Shown here piece by piece: positions 38,401 through 48,751 of a stretch of 64,000 bases of DNA (its first letter is position 1; each line of letters starts with the position of its first letter). A program made the position numbers and the translations under genes. Below the pieces are notes generated by a model. The model was not told the origin of the DNA. It did no database searches and saw nothing but the letters and a program-made list of their open reading frames with translations. The stretch covers positions 1,984,001-2,048,000 of the forward strand of contig RCTD01000005.1 of the NCBI GenBank assembly GCA_014898415.1. Reading direction: 5' to 3'. The DNA comes from Stromatinia cepivora. Taxonomy: Eukaryota > Ascomycota > Leotiomycetes > Helotiales > Sclerotiniaceae.

Positions 38401-39293
38401 GGTCTTGTTGATCAAGTACTTATTACCACCAACGCCGAAGGTCTCCGATTTGTGAAGGTTAGAATGAGAACTACGAAGATTCCTCAAATTGGTGACAAAT
38501 TTGCTTCACGTCACGGACAAAAGGGTACCATTGGTATCACATATATGCAACAGGACATGCCGTTCACTAGAGAGGGTGTTGTTCCCGATCTTATTATAAA
38601 TCCCCACGCTATTCCATCTCGTATGACAATTGCACATTTGATCGAGTGTCAATTGAGTAAGGTTTCTTCTCTGCGTGGACTTGAGGGTGATGCTACACCA
38701 TTTACCGAGGTCACTGTCGATTCAGTCTCCAAACTCCTCCGTGCACATGGCTACCATTCTCGTGGCTTCGAGATCATGTACCATGGTCATACTGGACGTA
38801 AGATGATGGCTCAAGTCTTCCTCGGCCCCACATATTACCAACGTCTGCGCCATATGGTCGACGACAAGATTCATGCCCGCGCCAGAGGTCCGGTACAGAT
38901 TCTAACCAGACAACCTGTAGAAGGTCGTGCTAGAGATGGTGGTCTTCGTTTCGGAGAGATGGAACGTGATTGTATGATTTCTCACGGTGCAAGTGCTTTC
39001 CTGAAGGAGAGATTATTTGAGGTCTCGGATGCTTTCAGAGTTCATATCTGTGACATCTGTGGACTCATGACACCGATTGCGTAAGTTGATATTTGGAATT
39101 CAAGAATGAAACTATGCTGACCCATTATAGTAAAATTAATACCGGTTCCTTCGAGTGTCGTCCTTGCAAGAATAAGACTAAGATTTCTCAAATCCACATC
39201 CCGTACGCCGCTAAATTGCTTTTCCAAGAGTTGGCAGCAATGAACATCGCCACAAGAATGTTCACTAAGAGATCTGGCATTACAGTGCGCTGA
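35402..39293 (+). CDS. rpb2: RNA polymerase II second-largest subunit Rpb2
   Basis: Forms one side of the Pol II catalytic cleft. Exons 35402-37792, 37852-39080 and 39131-39293, 1260 residues, close to other fungal Rpb2 proteins. The order protrusion, lobe, fork, external domains, hybrid-binding and anchor is present. Landmarks: [26 protein letters not shown] spliced to [31 protein letters not shown], and [13 protein letters not shown], which line the active site. The C-terminal zinc site uses CDICG and CRPCK, split by intron 2. Intron 1 (59 bp) ends at an unusual CTACAAAG acceptor, placed by the universally conserved join Q/SPRN; an earlier TTCTAG gives the wrong reading. Single-copy essential gene and a useful phylogenetic marker for placing the organism. 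Confidence 0.97.
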
Positions 39294-39938
39294 TTTTGTA
39301 TGATCTGATTTACGAATGGATGGGGGGTGGACTATGATTTTCCTGGTGAGGCAAATCTTTGCATATCGTGGCGTTTTGGAAGGAAAGTGAAAGATTGTGA
39401 CCATACCATTGAGAAGCGAAAATCCAAATTATTTGCATAGGATGAAGAAGTTTGGTCGCGTTCTCATCAGTAGGAATATTCTTGCCAGATATTCTACATG
39501 ACTAATACTGAAGATGCACAGAAAAGCGGTATATTTGGCGCACATCATGAATTTGGATGGTGCTGCTACTTTGTATCATATTGAGATTTCTCTTTAGCCA
39601 TAAAGAACAAGATAATAACAGATAGTTGATCTGATGCTGTGCATTGCTGTGCTGGTTTCATTTCTTTTGTGTAGAGTTTTCCTGTATATCTAATCTCCAT
39701 AACCTATTAGTACAGTACATATAACCCTGAGATGACTTCATTCCATGCTCGCGTGCTGCAATCGTTGCACGTATCCCTAACAACCAAAGGCCTTCTTTTT
39801 CATACTCATACATCTCCATCCATAATTTTTAAGTTACCATGTACCCAAGTTCGTAGTATACAATTCCCTCTCGCTCATTTTCCCCAATGAGCCCCAGTGT
39901 TCGTAAGTCGTAGGTATAATCGAAGTCCCAGCAGCATG
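39294..39938. other. Convergent 3' region, RPB2 / PET117
   Basis: About 650 bases between the stops of two convergent genes, so mainly overlapping or adjacent 3' untranslated regions. No other feature recognised. Confidence 0.5.
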
Positions 39939-40249
39939 TCACCTCACAGTCCCATCACTAACTTTCTGCACCTTCCTATATTCTTCTTCCATTGCCCGCT
40001 GCATGTCAAAGTCTAACTGGCGTTCTTTTTTTATGCGTTGTTGTTCCATGTCCCGGATTACACCTGCATGCATTGCCTGTGTATCGATTTAGTATATGTA
40101 TAGTTTAAATTTAAAAGGGAGACAGGAGGAGAGAATTGAGAGGGGCGACATACGGCTTTCTCGGCGTTTTGCGCATAATGTACGAAGACTATTGTGCTTG
40201 CGGCGAAGAGGGAAGTGCCGAGAAGCGTTAATTTTGCTGCTCGAGACAT
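39939..40249 (-). CDS. pet117: Cytochrome c oxidase assembly protein Pet117
   Basis: Small mitochondrial inner-membrane protein needed for complex IV assembly, linked to heme-a synthase (Cox15) oligomers in yeast. Exons are the complement of 40249-40154 and 40076-39939, 77 residues. The start MSRAAKLTLLGTSLFAASTI matches the family: a short basic start, then a single membrane helix, then VHYAQNAEKA. Exon 2 continues MHAGVIRDMEQQR and a charged helix ending in KVSDGTVR. The 77-bp intron (GTATGT..ACACAG) lies exactly at the end of the membrane-anchor part, and unspliced reading of exon 1 gives an unrelated tail. No cleavable presequence is apparent, which is normal for Pet117. Confidence 0.88.
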
Positions 40250-40614
40250 TGAGTTGGTTGTCTATGAAGCTTTTTATAAGAAATTCAAACGCAGTCAGAA
40301 GTTCTCCAAATATTTAATGTGAAGTACAAAATAAATAACAAAATTCTGGAGGGGTGCAGTGATTTCCCTAAATTGGAGAAACTACCTACAATCGGGGATA
40401 GGCGCAGACGGAAGTTACCGGACAAGGATGGTCGCAGTGCACCAGGAGAGCTTGTTGGAGCTATCTAAGCTTGAACCATCCCAAATCCAACGTTAGCTCT
40501 CCACTTTACTCTTGCGCAACTTTTGATAACGATTCTCGGACACAATTGATATTTGCAAGAGAAGATACCTTGAATTCATTCTATTGTTTGTGCAGAGCAG
40601 AGTCGGTTTTGAAG
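40250..40614. promoter_or_regulatory. Divergent promoter region, PET117 / VMA10
   Basis: Only 365 bases separate the start codons of two divergent genes for energy-membrane complexes (complex IV assembly and V-ATPase). The two promoters must overlap or abut. No specific factor-binding site is claimed. Confidence 0.5.
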
Positions 40615-41328
40615 ATGGTATGTTTAATCCGGTGGTTTGGTTGGGGGAATATATGTGTGCATGGGGATGGCTTGCATGTTGGGTTGTTGAAGACTTGCTA
40701 ATTGTGTGGTGATAGTCGGCACAGAATTCGGCGGGTATTCAGACGTTGCTTGATGTATGTTTGGATTCTGGATGATGGGAGGGGGATGTAGATACTGATT
40801 TGGAGGTTAGGCAGAGAGAGATGCGCAGAAGATTGTTCAGAAAGGTGAGTTGGAGTCCTAGAGCTAGAGAATTGGCACAGTCGGACCGTCTGCTAATAGT
40901 TTTAATCTACAGCTAGAGAATGTGAGTAGATGTTTACGAAAATATAATGTCTGCAGGATGGGAACGAGGCTGATGGGAAAACAGACCGCACAAAACGTGT
41001 AAAGGAAGCAAGAGACGAGGCGAAGAAGGAAATCGAGGCGTATAGAAAGGAAAAAGAAGAGGAGTTCAAGAAGTTTGAGGCAGAGGTATGTTATGCATGG
41101 GAGGATGAGGTCATTCTGGTTGGGAACGAGCGGAAGTGCTAATATATTGAATAGCACACAAGCGGCAACAAGAAAGCAGAAGAGGATGCCAATAAGGATG
41201 CTGAGAACAAGTTGGAGGAGATCAAGGAGGCAGGCAAGAAGGGGGAGAATCAGGTCATATCGGATCTGTTGAAAGCAGTCTTTGATGTTAAGCCTGTTGT
41301 ACCTGAACGTGTTGAAGGACCAAAATAG
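40615..41328 (+). CDS. vma10: V-type ATPase subunit G (Vma10)
   Basis: Peripheral-stalk subunit of the vacuolar proton pump, a long helix paired with subunit E. Six exons: 40615-40617, 40716-40754, 40811-40844, 40913-40921, 40985-41085 and 41155-41328, 119 residues. Exon 1 is only the ATG and exon 4 only nine nucleotides. The spliced protein reads MSAQNSAGIQTLLDAERE, then KIVQKAREYRTKRVKEARD, then KKFEAEHTSGNKKAEED, which is the family pattern end to end. The 9-nt exon supplies the middle of KAREYR, is flanked by CAG and GTGAGT, and leaving it out would delete three conserved residues without changing frame. The third intron has a decoy AG followed by a second CTAGAGAAT at 40864 that lacks a donor. 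All joins agree in phase. Confidence 0.9.
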
Positions 41329-41808
41329 GGTACTCAATCCTGAAGTTTTGGGGAAGGGATAGGGCAAAGGAAATTTGGGGGAGAGATACTTTGGTGATGA
41401 GGACTCTCAGTATTGCGCCATGATGAGAGTTATATTGAAGTTACAGCTGTGGTAAAGAGGCAACTGATGATAACCCTGTGTATAGACTAGCTTGCGATTC
41501 AACAACAAATATATCCTCTGTTTGGAATTATGGTTCAATTTATATGTTTCAATGTGCCAATATGCTCCAACTTCACACCTTTGGATCCTGCACTCTCCTG
41601 TGGGTGTCGATATTGATCTGGGGTTTTAATACGACTTATTTTTAGCAAATCCCCGTTTCGCTCCTGGAATCCAATCACATGTTCCAATCTACGTCACTAA
41701 TTCTACCACCAAAAATCTAACCCCGCGAAATTTATCAAGCACCTTCCAACCCAACTTTTCTCACCATGGAAATCATTTTTAGCCAAACCCAATGTGTAAA
41801 ATCCAATT
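41329..41808. other. Intergenic, VMA10 to lipase gene
   Basis: 480 bases between two plus-strand genes; contains the VMA10 3' region and the lipase promoter. An ATG at 41766 is out of frame with the lipase. Nothing else recognised. Confidence 0.5.
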
Positions 41809-43003
41809 ATGACATTTCAGGTCGTTCGTGTAGGGTCAACAAGATGGCTATCCTACAATGTACCACGAGCAAAACGACCTATAATGCTATCCTTCGACAT
41901 CTCCCGCCCCCGTAAACTTTCTACCCGAACAGCTTCCCAAATACAAATACATAATTCAGCTATCCATACCTCGCAAACGAGACCTCTGCAAACTCGTACT
42001 TCATTCATTCATGCAGCGCGAATTCATACTTCGAATGCTCGACAACATGAGAAGGAAAAGGATATGAGAAATGCGGATCCGAAGGTTAGTGATATTGGAA
42101 GGGCGATTGAGGATGATTTTGCTACGATTAGAGATTGTTATGGTATATTTCTTCCTATTCGTCATTGATAGTATATTGCGTAACTAATCAATTCATTTAG
42201 CTACACCTAAACATCCCATTGTCCTCGCCCATGGCCTCTTCGGCTTCGACGAATTCCGCATCGCAGGTAATCTCCTCCCCGCCGTCCAGTACTGGCGCGG
42301 CATAACCGACGCTCTCCGTGCCAAAGGAATCGAAGTAATCATGACCTCGGTCCCCGCCTCCGGCAGTATCGAAGAACGCGCCGCGGTATTAGGAGAAGAT
42401 ATTGCCGCGAAAGCTAATGGGAAGAGCGTTAATATTATCGCGCATAGCATGGGAGGACTCGATGCACGATTTATGATCTCGAGATTACAGCCGCAAAATG
42501 TGGAAGTGTTGAGTTTGACGACGATAGCGACGCCGCATCGTGGAAGCGCGTTTGCGGATTATTGTTTTGAGGAGAGTTGGTGGCATGGGATGATACCGGG
42601 GTTGATTCGCAAATTGAATGAGGTGGGCATTAGTACGGGGGCGTTCATGCAGTTGACCAGGAAATATATGAATGAGGAGTTTAATCCCAAGACGCCGGAT
42701 GATGAGCGCGTGAGATATTTTAGCTATGGAGCTACCTGTGATCCGAAGCTGTGGAGTGCGTTTCGGAAGAGTCACGGGATTGTGCGGAAGGTGGAGGGCC
42801 CGAATGATGGGTTGGTTAGTGTGGAGAGTAGTCGTTGGGGTACGTATAAGGGGACTTTGGTGGGGGTTAGTCATTTGGATTTGATTAATTGGACGAATAG
42901 GGTTAGGTGGGCGGTGGGGGAATTGACGGGGAATACGAGGAAGTTTAATGCGATTGCTTTTTATCTTGATATTGCGGATATGCTGGCGAAGGAGGGGCTT
43001 TAG
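41809..43003 (+). CDS. Tgl2-like mitochondrial alpha/beta-hydrolase lipase
   Basis: Exons 41809-42142 and 42201-43003, 378 residues; the 58-bp intron joins RDCY to ATPKHPIVLAHG. The lipase core has the oxyanion block VLAHGLFGFDEF, the nucleophile elbow IIAHSMGGLDARFM, a later Asp (GPNDGLVS) and a catalytic-type His in GVSHLDLINW. This order matches yeast Tgl2, a triacylglycerol lipase of mitochondria. The first 80 residues are rich in Arg, Ser and Thr with almost no acidic residues before residue 80, as in a mitochondrial presequence. The start is uncertain: an in-frame ATG at 41884 would shorten the presequence, and the sequence before 41809 ends in a TTTCAG-like acceptor that could belong to an unseen upstream exon. 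Confidence 0.82.
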
Positions 43004-44230
43004 ATTGTATTATACGGTTTGGAGTTTTGGGTAGATGGGACTGGGTAGTTGGGTTGTTGAGAGGAAAGTTTGGGATGAGGAATGGTTGGATGGTACATGC
43101 ACTATGATAGGATAGAAGAAATAGATATAAAGTCTCTAGAGTGGAAACATAAATACTCACTCTCTCCTTCTTCTCCTTTCTTTGTCTCTCCCACATCCCC
43201 ATCAACAACACAATTCTCATATACATACAAGACTAATTAACATTTCACTTCTCCTCTTACACCCCTATCAACCCCCATAGATCTATCTACCTATATCACC
43301 CACCTCTCCCACCCCTCCCACCCAAACATCTACCCACTACTCACTACGAACCACTCGTACAATAAATATATCATCGAACTCCTGATTTTACATCCTACTA
43401 TATAACTTGGAAATTACCCATAAGCTCAGAAAATAAATCATGATCAACTTATACTCGAGCACTTATTGAAGAGAAGAGAATATTTTTTTGATTCTCTTGA
43501 TTCTCTTGATTCTTGACTTACTCTTGGACGAATTGGACATAATAGATGCAAAAAAATGTCCGAGGTCCTCAATATCGGTAATCCAACCGTTTTCGATAAT
43601 GTATACGAATTCGAAGTAGATAATCTTCCTACCTTATATTTTTCATCGAATGAATGTTTATCCTATTATGTATGTTAGGTAAGATATGATATGATATGAG
43701 AATTTATAGGGTGTTGGGTGTTGTAGCTGGAGTATATTATATGTTTATTGATGGGGTTTGGGGTTGAAGTTATCTATGTGCTTAAAGAAGAAAATGGGGG
43801 GGGGGGGGGGGGGAAATAACAAAAAGGAGAGAAGGGAGAGTAGAAGAAAGAATAATGATACGCGAGTTAGGAATGAGATGGTTATTCTTGAACGATGAAT
43901 TAATTATATTAATTTCTGATTGCTCATTAGTTCAAGATCAAATTAAGATGCAGTATAAAATAAAAAATCATTAATGATGTACTTTAAATAAGTGATCTTG
44001 ATTTCTCATTCATGATATTGTTGAACTGAAATGAATTGAATGGACAAACTATATACGTCGGCTCACCTTCATCTTCACCTCATCCATCTCTCAATCTCAC
44101 CACCTCATTATCATTTCTCCCAATCATCCCAAAAGACTCCCTCAATCCTCCCGTTGCATGCTCGCTCCTATCTCTTCAACTTCAACTTCAATTTCAATTT
44201 CACTTCTGAACTTTTTATCTCCCTCACTCA
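43004..44230. other. Convergent intergenic tract with an 18-G run
   Basis: About 1.2 kb between the lipase stop and the end of the pectate lyase relic. It is AT-rich, with GATTCTCTT repeats near 43480-43510 and a homopolymer of 18 G at 43796-43813. No coding or RNA gene recognised. Confidence 0.5.
43796..43813 (+). repeat. Poly-G tract, 18 bases
   Basis: Uninterrupted run of 18 G preceded by AAAAT and followed by AAATAAC. Length may be inaccurate because such runs are hard to sequence. Confidence 0.9.
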
Positions 44231-45483
44231 CTACAAACCCAAAGTAGCACCCACAGTCCCCACAACAGCAGAAACCATATTCACGCTACCGAGCAAAGAA
44301 TACGAGTACGGAACTGAAGTAGCTGTTAATTTCCCAACAGGGGCGGTATTGGCGTAGCCACCAAGATCATTGTCCATTGCTTTTGCACATCTATTTGCAT
44401 GTACGTGTTAGTAGATATAATCCTTCTAAGAGAAAGAGAGGAGAAGAAGAGAAAGAAAGAAGAACCTACCCAGAATCATCACTATAAAGCGCGGTGAGCC
44501 TCTCACTAATATTCTTGAAAATATTACTCTGCACCGAAACCTGTGCTCTGTCTCGGGTATCAATATCGGTGTTGGCGTAAAAAGAAAATAGATATTATAT
44601 ACGTGACAGTTTCGAACGGAGCGAGGACATATGGAATTGATGTTGGATTAATAGTAGTTGTGTTGGGTAATTGTTAGATGGCTTGTGTCTTTGGCGGCGT
44701 TGCTGTCGGAATGACCGATCAGAGAGACTTTGTAGTGGTCGTGGATGTAGGAGTTAGAGACGGTGATCTAGTTGTTGGCGTGTGTGATATCGATGAGTTC
44801 GTCGTAGTAGTCTTTGCTGTGGATGAGATCGGAGGATACGTCGCTGGGGATTGGGGTTAGTTTTTTTTCTTTCTTTAGTTTTAGTTATGGGGGGGACGAA
44901 CACAGAATCAATCCATTCTTTACAGCCTATACACCAATAGCATCGCCATTGGAAGCTAGTACCTTTTAACTAATGATATTTCGTACAATGACGTTTGTGG
45001 ATTTGTTGATATAGAGACGATCCCAATGAAAGCCGAAAATCACGAAAGATTAGTTTTGTCTTGTCTGGAATGGAATATTGGAACAGGAGACATACCGGCT
45101 CCTTTCTTTCCAATAATCGTCTTGTTGGATCTGACCCTGACTTTAGCAGAGCGAGAAATGGTATCGTTAACGACGATGATTCCTGCGAATTCATCATTGG
45201 CCACAGCATCTATGAATTGAGCAAGTGTAGAGACAGTGGTTGTTGCGCCATCGGCTCCTCCAGAGGTTCTAGAAATGTGTTAAAAAGTTACAAAGCGCTT
45301 TTATACAAGATCACTCACCCGCCATTTTGAGTTGCAAAGCCAGTGGTAGCAACATCAGTAATCGTACCTTTCTTGACAATATTTGTACGCTCGACGATGT
45401 CTTCAACTTCTGTTGGGATTGGGGCAGCGGAGGCGAGCTGCGCAAGAAGTGGGAGTCCTATGGAGAGGATAGAGAGCTTCATG
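44231..45483 (-). pseudogene. PL1-family pectate lyase pseudogene
   Basis: Relic of a secreted pectate lyase (polysaccharide lyase family 1), which cleaves polygalacturonate by beta-elimination. The 5' part is clean: signal peptide and pro-region from 45483, an intron at 45318-45269, and exon 2 (45268-45096) through SNKTIIGKKGA. Beyond that, homology continues (NKSTNVIVRNI, LASNGDAIGV, SKDYYDELIDITHA, HDHYKVSLIGHSDSN) but is broken by in-frame stops at 44968-44966, 44929-44927, 44770-44768 and 44650-44648, frame changes near 44910 and 44590, and an intron end near 45043 that reads CTTTCG where an AG is needed. The last part, with NIFKNISERLTALYSDD and a further intron, is again open to a stop at 44233-44231. 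Several independent lesions make sequencing error an insufficient explanation. Confidence 0.85.
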
Positions 45484-46657
45484 CAGAATATTCAGTCTTG
45501 AAATGTTGCTGCTAAAGATCTGTTCGAGAAGGTGATTGTAGCCTCCAACTTAATGTTGGTTGAGTCATGAAGAATATGAATCTTGTGGGATCTGCTCTTC
45601 ATATATATCGACTTGCTCGTCCCGCCTCCATATCGTTAAACTGATTCTCGAGTCTATTCAACACCATATGCAACCACAGCAATGACAATCCCCACGGAAA
45701 ACAGCTCAAACAGAACGCACAATTTTCCCTCAACATTGACAGCGCTGAAGAAACCACTCGATTCTACGAATAATGATTCTCCCTTCATCATGTGGCAACA
45801 CCACTCCTCTCAGAAGTTTCACTCGACATTGACGAACGCAACATCAAACATGCCAAGCAGGTGAGAACGGAGATATCTTTGTACACGCCAAGCAATATAG
45901 ATGAAGATTCTTGATGTTAAGTTCAGAGGCTACGCGCTATGGGAGATTTTCAATCCATAGGTGGTCTGGGCATGCTCTTGAATCTGGAGACCCCGCAATA
46001 CCAATTCTGCATATGCGACATTCAACATCTACCCTCCAGACAAACACCGACTGGAAGATTATCTGTCCATAACACATATTCTGTGAAGAGGATACACCAT
46101 CACATCGATGTAGGCCACATGGTCAAGAACGAAATGGCAACCGCGAAGATCTGTTGTACGTGGAAAACCGCGTTCCATGGAGCAAATCTTCTGCGAGAGA
46201 GAGCAATAAAAGCTACACCGACGATGTGTATTTACTTCCACGGCCCTGAAATAAATTACATCGAGGCAAATAAAATATCCTCAGGAACAATCGTTGGAAA
46301 GTTTTGGTCGTACAACTCGGTTATACAATAACTTCAAGAAGGTTGTACTACATCTCGTGAACCAGTAGGTAGGTTATGGAAAAAGCTTGTAGCATTATTA
46401 CCCGACTGTTAGATCGACTATCCTGCATCCCCACTGCATTTGCTGAAGGTTAAAAGATTGTTTGGTGGAAGGGGAATTCTCAAAATGATTCTTGGCGCAG
46501 AAATTCATACAATTATAGCTGTCAAAGTACCTGCCAAATTCATAACACGATCTTCAGTTACCACCGAATTACGGTAAATTACCTATCCCAAATGCCATTC
46601 CATCCCACCACGCAAAAGATGTCCCCTGAGCCTCTTGCGACGATGCCTCCATTGACC
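45484..46657. other. Intergenic with possible gene fossil
   Basis: No supported gene. Between about 45680 and 46330 the composition is coding-like and two short open frames (45682-45864 and 45939-46331) are separated by stops. The fragments include an Asp-Ile-Asp-Glu-Arg stretch reminiscent of the SAM-binding loop of methyltransferases in one frame, too little to name a family. It may be a decayed gene. Confidence 0.35.
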
Positions 46658-47991
46658 TCATTTGCTAAAGAAATTCGTAATTTTTTGACTTCCCTTTTTC
46701 TGACCTGAAGATTTCTTCGGGCTTCCATAATTATTGCTCGTAGCACTCCTAGTCTTCCGGGTTGATGTCACAGGCGGAGAATCTTTTTGTGGGCTTGCAG
46801 ACATGCGTGTTGACTTTTTGGGCGGTTCTTCGATATCAACGTCGTCAAGTTCGCGTTTCATTCCTTGCTTGTTCTCCTTTTTGGGCACAGGTAAAGGTGC
46901 ATTATCCTCAGAGCCATCGTGATCAATAGTTTTGCGATTTTCTGTGTCTGTAGACTCCGTTTTGATTGGTGTATGTTTAGTATCTTCCTCTTTGGTTTTC
47001 TGAGATGCATTTGCATTTGATGGTTTGGATGATGCTTTTGCGTCATTCTTTCCTCCTTTGGCAAAGAAATTGGCAATATTGGATTTGTTCTCCGTGCTTG
47101 CCACTGGGACAATGAAATTAGGAGAATCATTGCCCACTTTCCCTACTTCTTTGCTCACTGGATAGATCTCCAACTCTCCCTCATATGGCTTCAAGAGAGA
47201 TTGAAGTTCTTTCGACCAAGATGATCTTTTCGGATCAAGCCAAGTACGAAGATCCTCCGAACCATTATCGAGAATGACTGGCATTCTATCATGTAGAAAA
47301 TTCAACTGCTTATTCGAACTTGTTGTGATGATGGTGTAAGTATAGTGCTTTTCATCCGAACCTTCATATTGAACGACATCCCACAGTCCCGCCATGCACA
47401 TCAGTTGTCCATCCTTCCTCTTGATGTAATGGGGTACCTTCTCTTTTCCTTTCTTCAACCACTCATAGAATCCTTCTGCAACTACAACACACCTCTTCTT
47501 TTGCTTCATCGTATTCCACATTCCTCTATTCTCAATCAAAGAATCATCACGACAATTAATAGTCTTCATCATCGATCCATAATCTGGATTGCGCTTCGTC
47601 CAAAATGGTATCAAACCCCATTTCATACTCTGTAGCTTATATCGAACGGCCTCATTCGTATGCTCTTTTTGCTCAGTGGCTTCGGGTACGTTAGCTTCTG
47701 GCTCGGTAGCTCTCTCTTCAGTCCCATCAGCACCAGTCTCCTTATGTTGTCTCGATCCCGCACCCCAATCTGGTACATCCGCACGATAAACAATGCCATG
47801 ATATCCCGGAGCAAAATTGTAACTTTGTCTTGGTGCGCCAGCACCCTCATCATCCGGCGCTTCCCAGACGGGCATATTCTCATTTTCGAGATATTGGCGA
47901 ACCTCTGAAGGTCGCTTTATTGTATTAGCAAGTCTTTAATCGACAGGGTGGTTTGATGGCTTACCAGGTGTAATGCGTATCTTCCGCACAT
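46658..47991 (-). CDS. HMCES/SRAP-domain abasic-site DNA-crosslinking protein
   Basis: SRAP proteins (bacterial YedK, human HMCES) shield abasic sites in single-stranded DNA by forming a thiazolidine bond through the cysteine exposed after removal of Met1. Exons are the complement of 47991-47965 and 47914-46658, 427 residues; exon 1 encodes just MCGRYALHL, placing the essential Cys at position 2. Other conserved parts: KWGLIPFW, the NCRDDSL block, EGFYEW with the active-site Glu, and HDRMPVIL with the active-site His. After the SRAP domain (about residue 290) comes a charged, Lys/Ser-rich tail ending in QKITNFFSK, a good PCNA-interaction (PIP) box. A second similar motif, SNIANFFAK, lies just after the SRAP domain. 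Basic clusters in the tail may act as nuclear signals. Confidence 0.92.
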
Positions 47992-48601
47992 GCTGATGAT
48001 GTTACATTGTCGCGTTGAGAGTTGAATTGAAGATCGCGTTTGAGGAGAGATATGTGACAAGCGGCCGCATTCGTTTCAATGACGTCACGGTTTGGATTAT
48101 TGTGCTTTATTGTGAATAACCCAGCAACAGGTAGGTATTTTATTTACTTTCGTCCCAAGTCAAAACACTATAACTCGTAAAATATGAATTCATTCTAACT
48201 TTCATCATCATTCATGAAAACACGTAAAGCGTATAAAGAAAAATCTACCATCACGATCTAAAAGATGCAAACACTTCTCCCATATGCATGGGAGCTCAGT
48301 AGTCTAGTTTTCACATCGACCTTCTTCCAGAGTTTTTATACTTTTTGATTGGATATTTTAAGCGAACTCTTCCAAAGGGTTTAATCGACCATCTCCTAAA
48401 TAACGCATATCAAACCTTTATCAAAACATACTTTATATAATAAATTTTCAATCATTATATTTATAAATAATTTATTATATAATATAGAATCTACTAATCG
48501 AAAAAATATAAATCTATTATTTGATTCATTTTCTAATCCCTTTAAATCTTCAATTAATTATAATACAAAATTGACTTTTCTATTCCTTTTCATCCTCAAT
48601 T
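47992..48601. other. AT-rich flank between HMCES and LTR element
   Basis: 610 bases, increasingly AT-rich rightwards. The first part must contain the HMCES promoter. The last five bases (48597-48601, CAATT) form the left target-site duplication of the LTR element. Confidence 0.5.
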
Positions 48602-48751
48602 TGTGACGAACCCAACGAGCGTTTAGAGATCAACCTTAGAATTAAAAGCTACAGAGTTAAAGAGAGTGTACTACAAAGTTATATATATGATCAGCTCGGA
48701 GCTTAATACTGTATTAACCCGATCATACACGATCACATGTATCTTGTGATA
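48602..48751 (-). repeat. Left long terminal repeat, 150 bp
   Basis: Begins TGTGACGAACCC and ends CTTGTGATA. Relative to its partner, almost all of its AT-ward changes lie in its right half, towards the internal region. Confidence 0.88.
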
